The position numbers and the translations under genes are program-made. This document shows, piece by piece, positions 55,051 to 63,898 of a DNA stretch of 64,000 nt; within the stretch, counting starts at the first letter, position 1, and the number at the start of each line of letters is the position of its first letter. This stretch comes from Actinoallomurus soli (GTDB taxonomy: Bacteria > Actinomycetota > Actinomycetes > Streptosporangiales > Streptosporangiaceae). The notes under the pieces are model-generated. The model saw nothing but the letters and a program-made list of their open reading frames with translations, was not told the DNA's origin and made no database searches. Where the stretch lies: positions 124,001 through 188,000 of the forward strand of contig NZ_JAMXMV010000009.1 of assembly GCF_024055715.1 (NCBI RefSeq). Reading direction: 5' to 3'.

Positions 55051-56079
55051 CTATTGAGGGCAGGCCTGGTCGACTCCCGAATCACGCATCTTCCCGGTCG
55101 TGTCGTAGAAGGTCCAGTCGTACGCGCGGTCCTTGAGAGTGAGCAGCATAACGCCCGGCACGTCGGTGAGACGCACCTGGCTGTGAGCGGCGTGCACGGC
55201 GTGGAATCCGTAGAATGTCGAGCCGCCTGTCGCGACCACGAACTCGCGGATTCCGCCGACCTGGTCGAGCACATGATTCGGTGTTTGCGGTGCGAATCTC
55301 TCGTAGCCGTGGAAATGCCCGTTCATGACGATGGCGGCATGAGCCGCGTAGAGGTCCTGCCAGAACGGATAGACCTGGGGGGTGGTGTACTCCGCCCTGG
55401 GAACCGCGTCCGATGAGGAGAACAGCGGCCGGTGCCAGTAGGCCAGGATGCACCGGTGGGGATGGAGTTTGCGGTAGGCGGTGAGGTGGTCCCGCAGCCA
55501 CTTCTCCTGCGGCGATCCCGCCTGACAGCCTCCCGCGAACTGGCATTCCGAGTCCAGCGCGATGAAATGCCAGATGGTACCGACATCGAAGGCATAGTAG
55601 GGCTTGGCCGCCGAGCCCGCCGCCCCGCCGAAGTACTTGAAGTAACCGGTGGCGTTCTCGTTACCCTTGTACTGTTCGTGATTTCCGAGTGACGGGTGGG
55701 TCACGGACTTCAAGGCTCCCCAGCCGCTCTTCGCGTAGCAGTCCGTGAACTCCTTGAACGTCCCGAAGTCGTTGTTCTGGTCGCCGAGTCCGGTGAATTC
55801 CAGGGAGGAATGAAGAGCCCTGAGTGACAGGGCGAGTTTGGCCGTGGCGATCGCCTTCGGCGAGGGCGTGTTGAAGCCCAGCCCGCAGGAGGGGATGTCC
55901 CCCACCGCGATCATGTAGTTGGGGTCGGACGCGTCCGACCCGTCCTGGGCGGGATCGGCCGCCCGCCCCACGGTCGTCATCCGCGAGCGGGCCATCGCCG
56001 GGGCGGCCGCGGGCAGGGCGCTCGCCGTGAGGGCCAGGGGCAGAGCCAGCGCCGCCGGTGCCAGCATCCGTGTCAGCAT
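55051..56079 (-). CDS. Secreted metallophosphoesterase
   Basis: 342 aa with a signal peptide (MLAPAALALPLALTASALPA). Calcineurin-like metal motifs are seen as VGDI and GLGDQNND, then GNHEQYKG, and GHFHGYERF near the C-terminus. The layout is that of small bacterial purple-acid-phosphatase/PhoD-distant phosphoesterases. AAGGAGA precedes the ATG. It is convergent with the GH30 gene and 15 bp beyond the SBBP gene's stop, so it may be transcribed after that gene. Substrate unknown. Confidence 0.85.
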   Translation of the reverse strand: MLTRMLAPAALALPLALTASALPAAAPAMARSRMTTVGRAADPAQDGSDASDPNYMIAVGDIPSCGLGFNTPSPKAIATAKLALSLRALHSSLEFTGLGDQNNDFGTFKEFTDCYAKSGWGALKSVTHPSLGNHEQYKGNENATGYFKYFGGAAGSAAKPYYAFDVGTIWHFIALDSECQFAGGCQAGSPQEKWLRDHLTAYRKLHPHRCILAYWHRPLFSSSDAVPRAEYTTPQVYPFWQDLYAAHAAIVMNGHFHGYERFAPQTPNHVLDQVGGIREFVVATGGSTFYGFHAVHAAHSQVRLTDVPGVMLLTLKDRAYDWTFYDTTGKMRDSGVDQACPQ

Positions 56080-56094
56080 GAGGATCTCCTTGTC

Positions 56095-58677
56095 TCATCG
56101 CCCGCTGCGCGTGAGCAGCGCCGTCCACCGGTGCGCGTGACCGTGCCGCAGGTGACCGCTCAGACGTGACCGCGCGGAGTTCACGCTCGTGTGGTCCGCG
56201 CGGGATCCGAGGTTCCCGGTCAGGGCCGAGTCGTTGGTGTTACCCGCCACCGCGCTGCCTCCCGCCGCTTGCCGATGCCTCGCCTGCTGAGCCCGCCCGT
56301 GCCGCTGAGCCTGCCGCTGTCGCTGAGTCTGCCGCTGAGACACGTGTCTCGGCGCGGTGGTCGGCGCGGGACCGGGTGCGGCGACGTTCAGCTTCAGCAC
56401 GAACGCGTCGGCGATCCCGCCGCCGTACGCGGGCTGCAAGGCCCCGGACGTACGCGGGAAGTCCCTGGAGTCGGTGACGCCGGTGAGGTACGCGCTGCCC
56501 GACGTGTCGACCGCGATCCCGTCGCCCTCGTCGTACGCGCCGCCACCGAGGTAGGTCGAGTACACGAGCGCGCCGCCGTCCGGGGCGAGTTCGGTCACGT
56601 ACGCGTCGCTGTCGCCGCCGTAGTACGCGGCCTGGAACGCTCCGGCGGTCACCGGGAAGTTCCTGGAGCTGGTCGCCCCGGTGACGAAGGTGTCGCCGGA
56701 GGCGTCCACCGCGATCCCGTCACCCTGGTCGTCGCCGCTGCCGCCGAGGTAGGTGGAGTAGACGAGCGCGCCGCCGTCCGGGTCGAGCGCGGTCACGAAC
56801 GCGTCGATGTAGCCGCCGCCGAACGTCGCCTGGACGGCGCCGGACGTGTGCGGATAGTCGGTGGAGTCGGTGGCTCCCGTGACGTAGGCGTTGCCGGAGG
56901 AACCCACGGTGATCTCGTAGCCGAGTTCGCTGCCGGTGCCGCCGAGGTAGGTCGAGTAGACCAGTGCGCCGTCGGCCGGGGCGAGCTTGGTCACGAACGC
57001 GTCAAGGGCGCCGGCCAACGTGCCCTGGTACGCTCCCGCCGTCGTGGGGAAGTCCGAGGACGCGGTGAGCCCGGTGAGGTAGGCGTTGCCGGAGGCGTCC
57101 ACCGCGATCCCGTCGGCCTCGGTGTAGTCGCCGCCGCCGAGGTACCTGGAGTAGGCGAGCGTGCCGCCGGTGGGGTCGAGCTTGGTCGCGAACGCGTCGG
57201 TGCCCCCGGACATCGGGGGGCCGGTCGTGCGCGGGAAGTCGCCGGAGTAGGTGTACCCGGCGACATACGCGTCGCCGGAGGCGTCCACCCCGATGCCGTC
57301 GGCCTGGTCGTTCTCGGTGCCGCCCAGATAGGTGGAGTAGGCGAGCGTGCCGCCGGTGGGATCGAGCTTGGTGACGAAGGCGTCCCCGTTGCCGCGGTAG
57401 GTGGTCTGGACGGCGCCGGCCGTGGTCGGGAAGTCGTCGGATTCGGTCTCTCCGGTGACGTAGGCGGCACCGGCGGAGTCCACCGCGATCCCGATGCCGA
57501 GGTCTTCGCCGCGGCCGCCGAGGTAGGTCGAGTAGAGCGCTGCCGTCCCCGTCGGGTCCAGCTTGGTCACGAACGCGTCGAAGCCGCCCCTCCGTTGCGG
57601 CTGGAACGCCCGGTTGACGGGAAAGTCGGTCGAGTCGGTGTCCCCGATGACGTAGGCGTTACCGGTGGCGTCCACCGCGATCCCGTTGCCCTCGTCGTAG
57701 CCGGTACCGCCGAGGTAGGTCGAGTAATCGATCCGAGGGTCGACGATCAACGGTCGGCCGCGGTCGTGATCCCCGATCGCGAAACCGACCTGGTCGGTGC
57801 CCGCGAGGGTGAAACGCGCCGCCACCGGCCGCGGACCGCCGTCCACGACCTGGTAGGCGCGGGGTGCCCGCTGTACCACGTCCCCGAGCGCGGTGGGCAT
57901 CACCAGGTCCCCGCCGCCGGTCAGCCGCGGCCGTCCGCGCAGACCTCCGATCGCGAACCTCACCGTCCCCGGATCGACCCCGGGAGCGACGGTGACGTCG
58001 TACTCCAGCCCCTGCCGGGTTCCGTACCAGCGCAGATCGACGCCCCGGTACACGCCCCGCTCGGTCACGTCGCGGTAGGTCGGGATGCCGGTCCGCCAGG
58101 CCGCGCGGTCACGACCCCGCAGGTAGTCGACCCGGCCGGCCAGCGGGCTCCCGCCGGTGATCGCAGGGGCCGCTGCGGCGCCGGCCGGCCGGAAGGACAG
58201 CACCGCGCTCGCATCGCGTTCAGGGCGCCTCAGGTGCCGTGTCCGCATGGCGTACGCCCGGCCGCCGACCTTCGCGGGCGCGTGCGGCGTCAGCGTGACC
58301 ACGGTCCGGTCCGCCGTGACGAACACCCCGAATCCAGGGCCATGCGCCAGATACCGGACTCCCGCCGCCGCCTGACCGCGGTTGGGCTCGAACGCCAACG
58401 GCAGACGCCCATACGCCGTGGCCACGCGGTCCTTCGCCGTCGCGACCTCGCGACCGGCCGTCGGGCTCACGCCGCTCGTGCCCAGGGCGGGCGCGGGTAC
58501 CAGGCCCGCCCACAGCAGGCTCCCGGAGGCGGCGATCAGCCCGGCCGTCCACGCCCGCCGCCCGCGGCGACCTCCCGGCCCCCGCTTCACTCTCGCCGTC
58601 CTGGCGGCACCACCGCCACGACGAGCGGTTCCATCATCAGCGACGGCATCGGCGAAGCCGCCCGCCTGATCCCCCAT
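56095..58677 (-). CDS. Secreted seven-repeat SBBP beta-propeller protein
   Basis: 860 aa from the ATG at 58677; a GTG at 58707 would add 10 residues. After a signal segment (WTAGLIAASGSLLWAGLVPA), an N-terminal domain of ~240 residues (LAFEPNRGQAAAGVRYLAHG, VDLRWYGTRQGLEYDVTVAP) is followed by seven SBBP repeats of ~64 residues. Each repeat has STYLGG-x-x-x-D-x-G-x-GIAVD-x-x-GNAYVTG-x-T-x-S-x-DFP and DAFVTKLDP. Seven units fit a closed propeller. The tail is low-complexity with many Arg/Gln/His (QRQTQRQRQAQRHGRAQQAR). It is probably a surface or matrix-binding protein. The ligand is unknown. Confidence 0.88.
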   Translation of the reverse strand: MGDQAGGFADAVADDGTARRGGGAARTARVKRGPGGRRGRRAWTAGLIAASGSLLWAGLVPAPALGTSGVSPTAGREVATAKDRVATAYGRLPLAFEPNRGQAAAGVRYLAHGPGFGVFVTADRTVVTLTPHAPAKVGGRAYAMRTRHLRRPERDASAVLSFRPAGAAAAPAITGGSPLAGRVDYLRGRDRAAWRTGIPTYRDVTERGVYRGVDLRWYGTRQGLEYDVTVAPGVDPGTVRFAIGGLRGRPRLTGGGDLVMPTALGDVVQRAPRAYQVVDGGPRPVAARFTLAGTDQVGFAIGDHDRGRPLIVDPRIDYSTYLGGTGYDEGNGIAVDATGNAYVIGDTDSTDFPVNRAFQPQRRGGFDAFVTKLDPTGTAALYSTYLGGRGEDLGIGIAVDSAGAAYVTGETESDDFPTTAGAVQTTYRGNGDAFVTKLDPTGGTLAYSTYLGGTENDQADGIGVDASGDAYVAGYTYSGDFPRTTGPPMSGGTDAFATKLDPTGGTLAYSRYLGGGDYTEADGIAVDASGNAYLTGLTASSDFPTTAGAYQGTLAGALDAFVTKLAPADGALVYSTYLGGTGSELGYEITVGSSGNAYVTGATDSTDYPHTSGAVQATFGGGYIDAFVTALDPDGGALVYSTYLGGSGDDQGDGIAVDASGDTFVTGATSSRNFPVTAGAFQAAYYGGDSDAYVTELAPDGGALVYSTYLGGGAYDEGDGIAVDTSGSAYLTGVTDSRDFPRTSGALQPAYGGGIADAFVLKLNVAAPGPAPTTAPRHVSQRQTQRQRQAQRHGRAQQARHRQAAGGSAVAGNTNDSALTGNLGSRADHTSVNSARSRLSGHLRHGHAHRWTALLTRSGR

Positions 58678-58920
58678 CTCGCCCCCCGACGCATTGATCG
58701 GACGCACGCTCGGATACGAGCCAGGTGATCATCGCCCGCTCGGCGTCACGCGCCCGCGCCGGACGGCGCCCGCTTGCCGAGACTTGGCCGCCCATGGTGG
58801 ATTCCCGGGAGAAAGGCGCGGCGGCCGGCAGCGGAGGGGGGATCCCCAGGGAGAACGTGCGGTGGCCCGCGCGGCCCGGTGCCTGCCACCGGTACGGCCA
58901 TCGGGTCGCGCGGGAACGGG

Positions 58921-59931
58921 TCACAGCCGGCGGGCGCGGCTGAGGTAGGTCTGGGCGACCACCACGACGGCGAGGAACGCGCCGCTGACGACCTGCTGGT
59001 AGGAGGAGGACAGGTCGCCGATCTGGTTGATGAGGTTCTGGATCACGCCGAGGAGGAGGACGCCCGCGATCGTGCCGCTCACCGAGCCGGCGCCGCCGGT
59101 CAGCAGCGTGCCGCCGATGACGACCGCGGCGATGACGTCGAGCTCCATGCCGGTGCCGAGGATGGTCACGCCCGACGAGAGGCGTGCGGCGTTCAGCGCG
59201 CCGGACAGCCCGGCCAGCATGCCGGACAGCACGTAGACGACGACCTTCGTACGGGCGACCGGGACGCCCATGAGCGCGGCGGCGTCCTCCGCGCCGCCGA
59301 TGGCGTACACCGCCTGCCCGAAGCCGGTCCGCTGCAGCACCACGCCGCCGATGACGAACAGGACGAGCGTCAGGTAGACGGGGTACCCCAGGCCGAACAG
59401 GTGTCCCTGGCCGAGCCGGGCGAGGACCGTGCCGTGCGGGATGAGGTACGTCGTCGCGCCCTCGTGCGAGATGGACAGCAGCAGGCCGCGCGCGCCGAGC
59501 AGGCCGGCAAGGGTGACGATGAACGGCGCCAGCCGGACCCGGGCGATCAGCAGGCCCTGCACCAGCCCGACCACGCCGCAGACCGCCAGCGGCACGAGGA
59601 GCCCGGCCACCGTCCCCCACCGCACGGCGTACGCGGCCAGGACGCCGCCGAGGGCGAAGACCGAGCCGACCGACAGGTCGATGCCGCCGGTGATGATGAC
59701 GAACGTCATGCCGAGCGCCACCATCGCGGGGAACGACGAGGTGATGGCGATGTCGCCGAGGTTCTCTCCGGTCGGGAAGCGGGCGAAGGACAGCGAGCCG
59801 ACCAGGAGCAGGAGGACGAGCACCGCGGTCGCGCCGTGGCGCTGGATCAGGCCGAAGGTGCGGTCGCGCCGGCTCGGCGCGTAGGCGTCCTGGGTGACGG
59901 GCGTGTCGGCCGTCGCTTGCTCGGTGGTCAT
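58921..59931 (-). CDS. Sugar ABC transporter permease (YjfF-like)
   Basis: 336 aa with about eight to ten membrane spans of the RbsC/BPD_transp_2 type (TFVIITGGIDLSVGSVFALG and GGAGSVSGTIAGVLLLGVIQ). It is last in an operon with the order binding protein, double ATPase, permease, permease, exactly that of ytfQ-ytfR-ytfT-yjfF. Its start overlaps the preceding stop by 4 bp (ATGA). A galactofuranose- or ribose-like sugar is the likely substrate. Confidence 0.85.
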   Translation of the reverse strand: MTTEQATADTPVTQDAYAPSRRDRTFGLIQRHGATAVLVLLLLVGSLSFARFPTGENLGDIAITSSFPAMVALGMTFVIITGGIDLSVGSVFALGGVLAAYAVRWGTVAGLLVPLAVCGVVGLVQGLLIARVRLAPFIVTLAGLLGARGLLLSISHEGATTYLIPHGTVLARLGQGHLFGLGYPVYLTLVLFVIGGVVLQRTGFGQAVYAIGGAEDAAALMGVPVARTKVVVYVLSGMLAGLSGALNAARLSSGVTILGTGMELDVIAAVVIGGTLLTGGAGSVSGTIAGVLLLGVIQNLINQIGDLSSSYQQVVSGAFLAVVVVAQTYLSRARRL

Positions 59932-60893
59932 CGTCCGGTCCCTCCCCTCGCCGCGTACACGGCGGCCAGGATGATCACTGCCTGCACCATCTGGGCGACC
60001 GAGTCGGGCAGGTTGTGCTTGATCAGCGTCGCCCGGACGAGCTGGATCAGCAGCGCGCCCGCGACGGTTCCCAGGACCCGCACCCGGCCGCCGGTGAGCG
60101 GCGTGCCGCCGACCACGACCGCGGTGATCGCCGACAGCTCCATCAGCAGGCCGAGCGACGACGGGTCGCTGGCCTGCAGGCGGGCCGTGGCCAGCACGCC
60201 CGCGACCGCGGCGAGCAGGCCGGACAGGACGTAGACCAGCAGGAGGACGCGCCGGACCGGCAGCCCCGACAGGACGCTCGCCGTACGGTTGCCGCCGATC
60301 GCGACGAGCTGCCGCCCGAAGGTCGTCCTGCGGACGACGCCCGCCACCAGCACGGTCAGCACGGCCGCGACGACCACGGGCAGCGGGATGCCGACGAGGC
60401 TCGACGATCCGAGGTCCAGGAGAGTCGTGTCGTGCACGTCCTTGAGCCGGCCGCCGGCGATGACGAGGGCGAGCCCCCGGCCGCCGACGAACAGGCAGAG
60501 GGTGGCGACGATCGGCTGGACGTTGACGAACGCCACGAGCGAGCCGTTCACTAGGCCGACCGCGACGCCGCCCACCAGGGCGACGAGGATCGCCGCGCCG
60601 ACGCCGTACCCGAGGTAGAGCGGGATGAGCGCGGTGGCCAGCGCCATCACCGAGCCGACCGAAAGGTCCACGCCCTCGGTGCCGATCACCAGCGCCATGC
60701 CGAGGGAGACGATGACGACCGGCGCGACCTGGACGAGCTGGGTGCGAAGGTTCTCCGTGCTGATGAAGTGCGGGGTGATCACGATGTTGACGACGATGAG
60801 CGCGGCGATCGCCGCGTACACCCCGTAGTTCTGCAGCCAGGCCAGCGTTCGCGCGCCGGCGGGCCGGGGCAGCGCGACGGCGGTGTCGCTCAT
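59928..60893 (-). CDS. Sugar ABC transporter permease (YtfT-like)
   Basis: 321 aa, RbsC-type membrane protein with the conserved LVIGTEGVDLSVGSVMALAT and TAVVVGGTPLTGGRVRVLGT. The ATG overlaps the ATPase stop by 4 bp, so translation is coupled. It forms a heterodimeric channel with the following permease. Confidence 0.87.
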   Translation of the reverse strand: MSDTAVALPRPAGARTLAWLQNYGVYAAIAALIVVNIVITPHFISTENLRTQLVQVAPVVIVSLGMALVIGTEGVDLSVGSVMALATALIPLYLGYGVGAAILVALVGGVAVGLVNGSLVAFVNVQPIVATLCLFVGGRGLALVIAGGRLKDVHDTTLLDLGSSSLVGIPLPVVVAAVLTVLVAGVVRRTTFGRQLVAIGGNRTASVLSGLPVRRVLLLVYVLSGLLAAVAGVLATARLQASDPSSLGLLMELSAITAVVVGGTPLTGGRVRVLGTVAGALLIQLVRATLIKHNLPDSVAQMVQAVIILAAVYAARGGTGR

Positions 60894-62449
60894 CCGGCGT
60901 TCTCCCGCGTGTGCGCGGCGATCGTGGTCATCACGCCCTCCTCGGTCAGTTCGTCTCCGGTCAGCTCACCGACGACGGCGCCGCCCCGCAAGACCACGAC
61001 GCGATCCGATCCCTCGACCAGCTCCTCCAGGTCCGAGGAGATCAGCAGGACGGCGAGGCCCGCCTCGGCGAGTTCGTCGACGAGCGCCTGGACCTCCGCC
61101 TTGGCGCCGACGTCGATGCCGCGCGTCGGCTCGTCCAGCAGCAGGACCTTCGGCTCGGTCGCCAGCCAGCGGGCCAGCAGGACCTTCTGCTGGTTGCCGC
61201 CGGACAGCTCGGCGACCGGCTGGTGCGGGCCGGTCGCCTTGATCCGCAGTCGCTTCATGAAGGTCTCGACGATCCGGTCGATGCGGGCGTCCGAGACGAC
61301 GCCGGCGCGGGCCAGGCGCGGGAGGGCGGCGAGGGCGATGTTGTCGCGGACCGAGAGCGTCGGCACGATGCCCTCCGCCTTGCGGTCCTCGGGCAGCAGC
61401 GCGATCCCCGCCCGTACCGCGGCCGTGGCCGAGCCCCGCCGGACCGGGAGCCCGGCCACGGTGACCCCGCCCGCGTCGAGCGGGAGCACGCCGGCGATGG
61501 CCTTCGCCGTCTCGGTACGGCCCGCGCCGAGCAGGCCGCCCAGTCCGACTACCTCGCGGGGCCGGATGGTCAGGGACACGTCGTCGAGCAGGTGCCGGCT
61601 GGTCAGCCCGCTCGCCTCCAGGACCGGCCGTCCGGACGCCTCGTGCGCTCCGGAGAACCGCGTGACGCCCTCGGAACGGACCTGGGCGACGTCGCGGCCG
61701 AGCATCAGCGAGACGAGGCGGAGCCGGTCCAGGTCCGCGAGGGCGCCCTGATGGACGACGCGGCCGTCGCGCAGGACCGTGACGCCGTCGCAGATCCGGT
61801 ACAGCTCGTCCAGGCGGTGGCTGACGTAGATCACCGCGATCCCCTGGCCGCGCAGCCGGTCGATGACGCCGAACAGCGTCTCGACCTCGCGAGGTTCGAG
61901 GGAGGACGTCGGCTCGTCCATGATGACGACGCGGGCGTCCACCGAGACGGCGCGGGCCAGCGCGACCATCTGCTGGGCGCCCACGCCGAGGGAGCGCAGT
62001 GGCAGCCGGACGTCCACCCGCACGCCGTACGACTCGAGCGTCCGGGCGGCCGTCTGGTGCATGCGGCGGGTGTCGATGAGGCCGAGGGCGCGGCGCGGCT
62101 CGCGGCCGAGGAGCAGGTTGCGGGCCACGCTGAGGTCGGGGACCAGCCCGATCTCCTGGTGCACCGCCTGGACGCCGGCGCGCTGCGCGTCCAGCGGGTC
62201 GGCGAACCCGGCGGTCCGGCCGGCGAGACGCACCTCGCCCTCGTCCGGCCGGTGCACCCCGGTGATCACCTTGATGAGGGTGGACTTGCCCGCGCCGTTC
62301 TCGCCGACCAGCGCGTGGACCTCGCCGGGACGCAGGCTGAGGGTCACCCGGTCCAGGGCGAGCACGCCGGTGAAGCGCTTGACGATGTCGCGGGCCTCCA
62401 GCAGCGGCGGGTCACCGGCGTTCGCCTGCTCGGGGACGGGATCGGTCAT
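60890..62449 (-). CDS. Sugar ABC transporter ATPase with two nucleotide-binding domains (YtfR/MglA-like)
   Basis: 519 aa. The first domain has Walker A GENGAGKST, Q-loop, signature LGVGAQQMV and Walker B VVIMDEPTSSL. The second domain has a degenerate Walker A (GLLGAGRTE) but a good signature LSGGNQQKVLLARWL and Walker B VLLLDEPTRG. This asymmetry is normal for the MglA/RbsA family. The start codon lies in a perfect 12-bp hairpin with its ribosome site in the loop. The sugar taken up is probably furanose- or pentose-like. Confidence 0.92.
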   Translation of the reverse strand: MTDPVPEQANAGDPPLLEARDIVKRFTGVLALDRVTLSLRPGEVHALVGENGAGKSTLIKVITGVHRPDEGEVRLAGRTAGFADPLDAQRAGVQAVHQEIGLVPDLSVARNLLLGREPRRALGLIDTRRMHQTAARTLESYGVRVDVRLPLRSLGVGAQQMVALARAVSVDARVVIMDEPTSSLEPREVETLFGVIDRLRGQGIAVIYVSHRLDELYRICDGVTVLRDGRVVHQGALADLDRLRLVSLMLGRDVAQVRSEGVTRFSGAHEASGRPVLEASGLTSRHLLDDVSLTIRPREVVGLGGLLGAGRTETAKAIAGVLPLDAGGVTVAGLPVRRGSATAAVRAGIALLPEDRKAEGIVPTLSVRDNIALAALPRLARAGVVSDARIDRIVETFMKRLRIKATGPHQPVAELSGGNQQKVLLARWLATEPKVLLLDEPTRGIDVGAKAEVQALVDELAEAGLAVLLISSDLEELVEGSDRVVVLRGGAVVGELTGDELTEEGVMTTIAAHTRENAG

Positions 62450-62476
62450 GAGGCCTCCTTCGTCGGCCTCATGACC
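62444..62476 (-). promoter_or_regulatory. Hairpin covering the ATPase start codon, with an 8-codon leader frame
   Basis: On the minus strand GGTCATGAGGCC pairs perfectly with GGCCTCATGACC over a 9-nt loop that holds the first part of the AAGGAGG ribosome site. The ATPase ATG is in the right arm. The left arm also begins a frame ATG AGG CCG ACG AAG GAG that ends in a TGA overlapping the ATPase ATG (ATGA). The element may lower or couple ATPase translation relative to the binding-protein gene. Confidence 0.55.
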
Positions 62477-62542
62477 AAGGTGCTGTGCTCACTGATTCCC
62501 TCGCTTCGCTCGGTCATGGGCACCCCCGGTCGTGTCGGAGCA

Positions 62543-62580
62543 TCGATCAGTACGCGGACGCTCGATCAGTACGCGGACGC
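62543..62580. repeat. Perfect 19-bp tandem duplication over the binding-protein stop codon
   Basis: TCGATCAGTACGCGGACGC occurs at 62543-62561 and again at 62562-62580 without any change. The stop codon of the binding-protein gene (62566-62568) is in the second copy; the first copy would encode the same final residues. It looks like a recent duplication. Confidence 0.85.
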
Positions 62581-63648
62581 GACCGACTGCTTGGCGTTGG
62601 AGGAGTCGTACTCCCGGTCGGAGATGATGACCTTGTCGGGAATCGGCTCGCCGTTCAGGAACTTGCTCAGCGTCTGGAACGCCAGCGGGCCGAAGCGGGG
62701 GTTGGACTCCACGACGGCGTAGATCCAGCCGCTGACGATCTGTGAGACGGCGTTGCGGGTGCCGTCCACCGAGACGATCTTGATGTCACCGGCCTTCTTG
62801 CCGGCGCCCTTGAGGGCGGTGACCGCGCCGAGCGCCATCTCGTCGTTCTCCGCGTAGATCGCGTTGACGTCGGGGTGGCTCTGAATCATCTGCTCGGTGA
62901 CCTGCTGGCCCTTCTCGCGGGCGAAGTCGCCGGTCTGCTCGAAGGTGATCTGGATGCCGGGCGCCTTCTTGGCGATCTCGTCCTTGAAGCCGCCGGTGCG
63001 CTCGGTGGTCACGTTGTTGCCGGACGCGCCGAGGAGGATCGCGACCTTGCCCTTGCCGCCCAGGGCCTTGATCATCTGGTCGGCGGCGCGCCGGCCCTGC
63101 TCGTAGAAGTCGGACCCGATGAAGGTCACGTAGTCCTTGCAGGCGGTCGCGTTGATCTTCCGGTCGATGGTGATGATCGGGATGTGCTTGGCGGAGGCCT
63201 GCTGCAGCACCGGTTCCCAGCCGTCGGAGTTCAGCGGCGCGATGACGAGCGCCTTCGCCCCCTGGGCGATGAGCTGCTGGACGTCGCTGATCTGCTTGCT
63301 GAACTGGGACTGCCCGTTGGTGGTCCGAAGGTTCGCGATCCCCTCCTGCTTCGCCTCCGCCTTGATCGAGGCCGTCTCGGCGATGCGGAAGGGGTTGGCC
63401 TCCTTCTCGGACTGGGAGAACCCGATGACCGAGCTCTTCGGGTCGAACTTCGCCGCCCCGAACTTGTCGATCGTGCAGGAGGGCGCGGAGCCCGTCGGGG
63501 TCTGCACCACCTGCCCGGCCTGGGCGCCCCCGCCCCCGGTCTGCTGGTCCTTCTCGGACTTGGCGCAGCCGGCGGCGACCAGGGCGGTCATCGCGACGAT
63601 CGTGGTGGTGAGCGTGACCGCGCGGGGGCGGTACGGAGGGACGGTCAT
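62566..63648 (-). CDS. Sugar ABC transporter substrate-binding lipoprotein (YtfQ-like)
   Basis: 360 aa. Lipobox VAAGC with C28. The mature protein is an RbsB/YtfQ-type periplasmic binding protein (VIGFSQSEKEANPFRIAETA, NGQSQFSKQISDVQQLIAQG, VSVDGTRNAVSQIVSGWIY). The SEKEANPFR segment and order of genes match the galactofuranose-binding YtfQ group. It is the first gene of the operon and lies 116 bp before the ATPase gene. Confidence 0.88.
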   Translation of the reverse strand: MTVPPYRPRAVTLTTTIVAMTALVAAGCAKSEKDQQTGGGGAQAGQVVQTPTGSAPSCTIDKFGAAKFDPKSSVIGFSQSEKEANPFRIAETASIKAEAKQEGIANLRTTNGQSQFSKQISDVQQLIAQGAKALVIAPLNSDGWEPVLQQASAKHIPIITIDRKINATACKDYVTFIGSDFYEQGRRAADQMIKALGGKGKVAILLGASGNNVTTERTGGFKDEIAKKAPGIQITFEQTGDFAREKGQQVTEQMIQSHPDVNAIYAENDEMALGAVTALKGAGKKAGDIKIVSVDGTRNAVSQIVSGWIYAVVESNPRFGPLAFQTLSKFLNGEPIPDKVIISDREYDSSNAKQSVASAY

Positions 63649-63685
63649 GGCTGGTCCTTCCCCAGGCGGAGGCGAGATGCCGGTA

Positions 63686-63715
63686 ATTGACGCACCCCCG
63701 ATCGAGTTCTGTCAA
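63686..63715 (-). promoter_or_regulatory. Promoter of the ytfQRT-yjfF-like operon
   Basis: On the minus strand TTGACA (63715-63710) and GTCAAT (63691-63686) are separated by 18 bp. TTGAC and GTCAA also form long inverted arms around the spacer. GATCG repeats occur upstream (63700-63770), possibly for a regulator. Confidence 0.5.
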
Positions 63716-63898
63716 TAGCGATCAGCAACGGTCGGATTTTTCGGTCTGAATCTTGCAGTATCGATCAGAGGCATTCATGCTGTCCTCACCGGTACCGGCC
63801 GTCCCAGTGCCCTCCTGGCCTCCGTCCGTTCCGGCGCAGTCGCCTGCCGCGCTGCGCCCCTCCGCCCATCACCCTGATCCAACAGATGGGAGTCTGCC

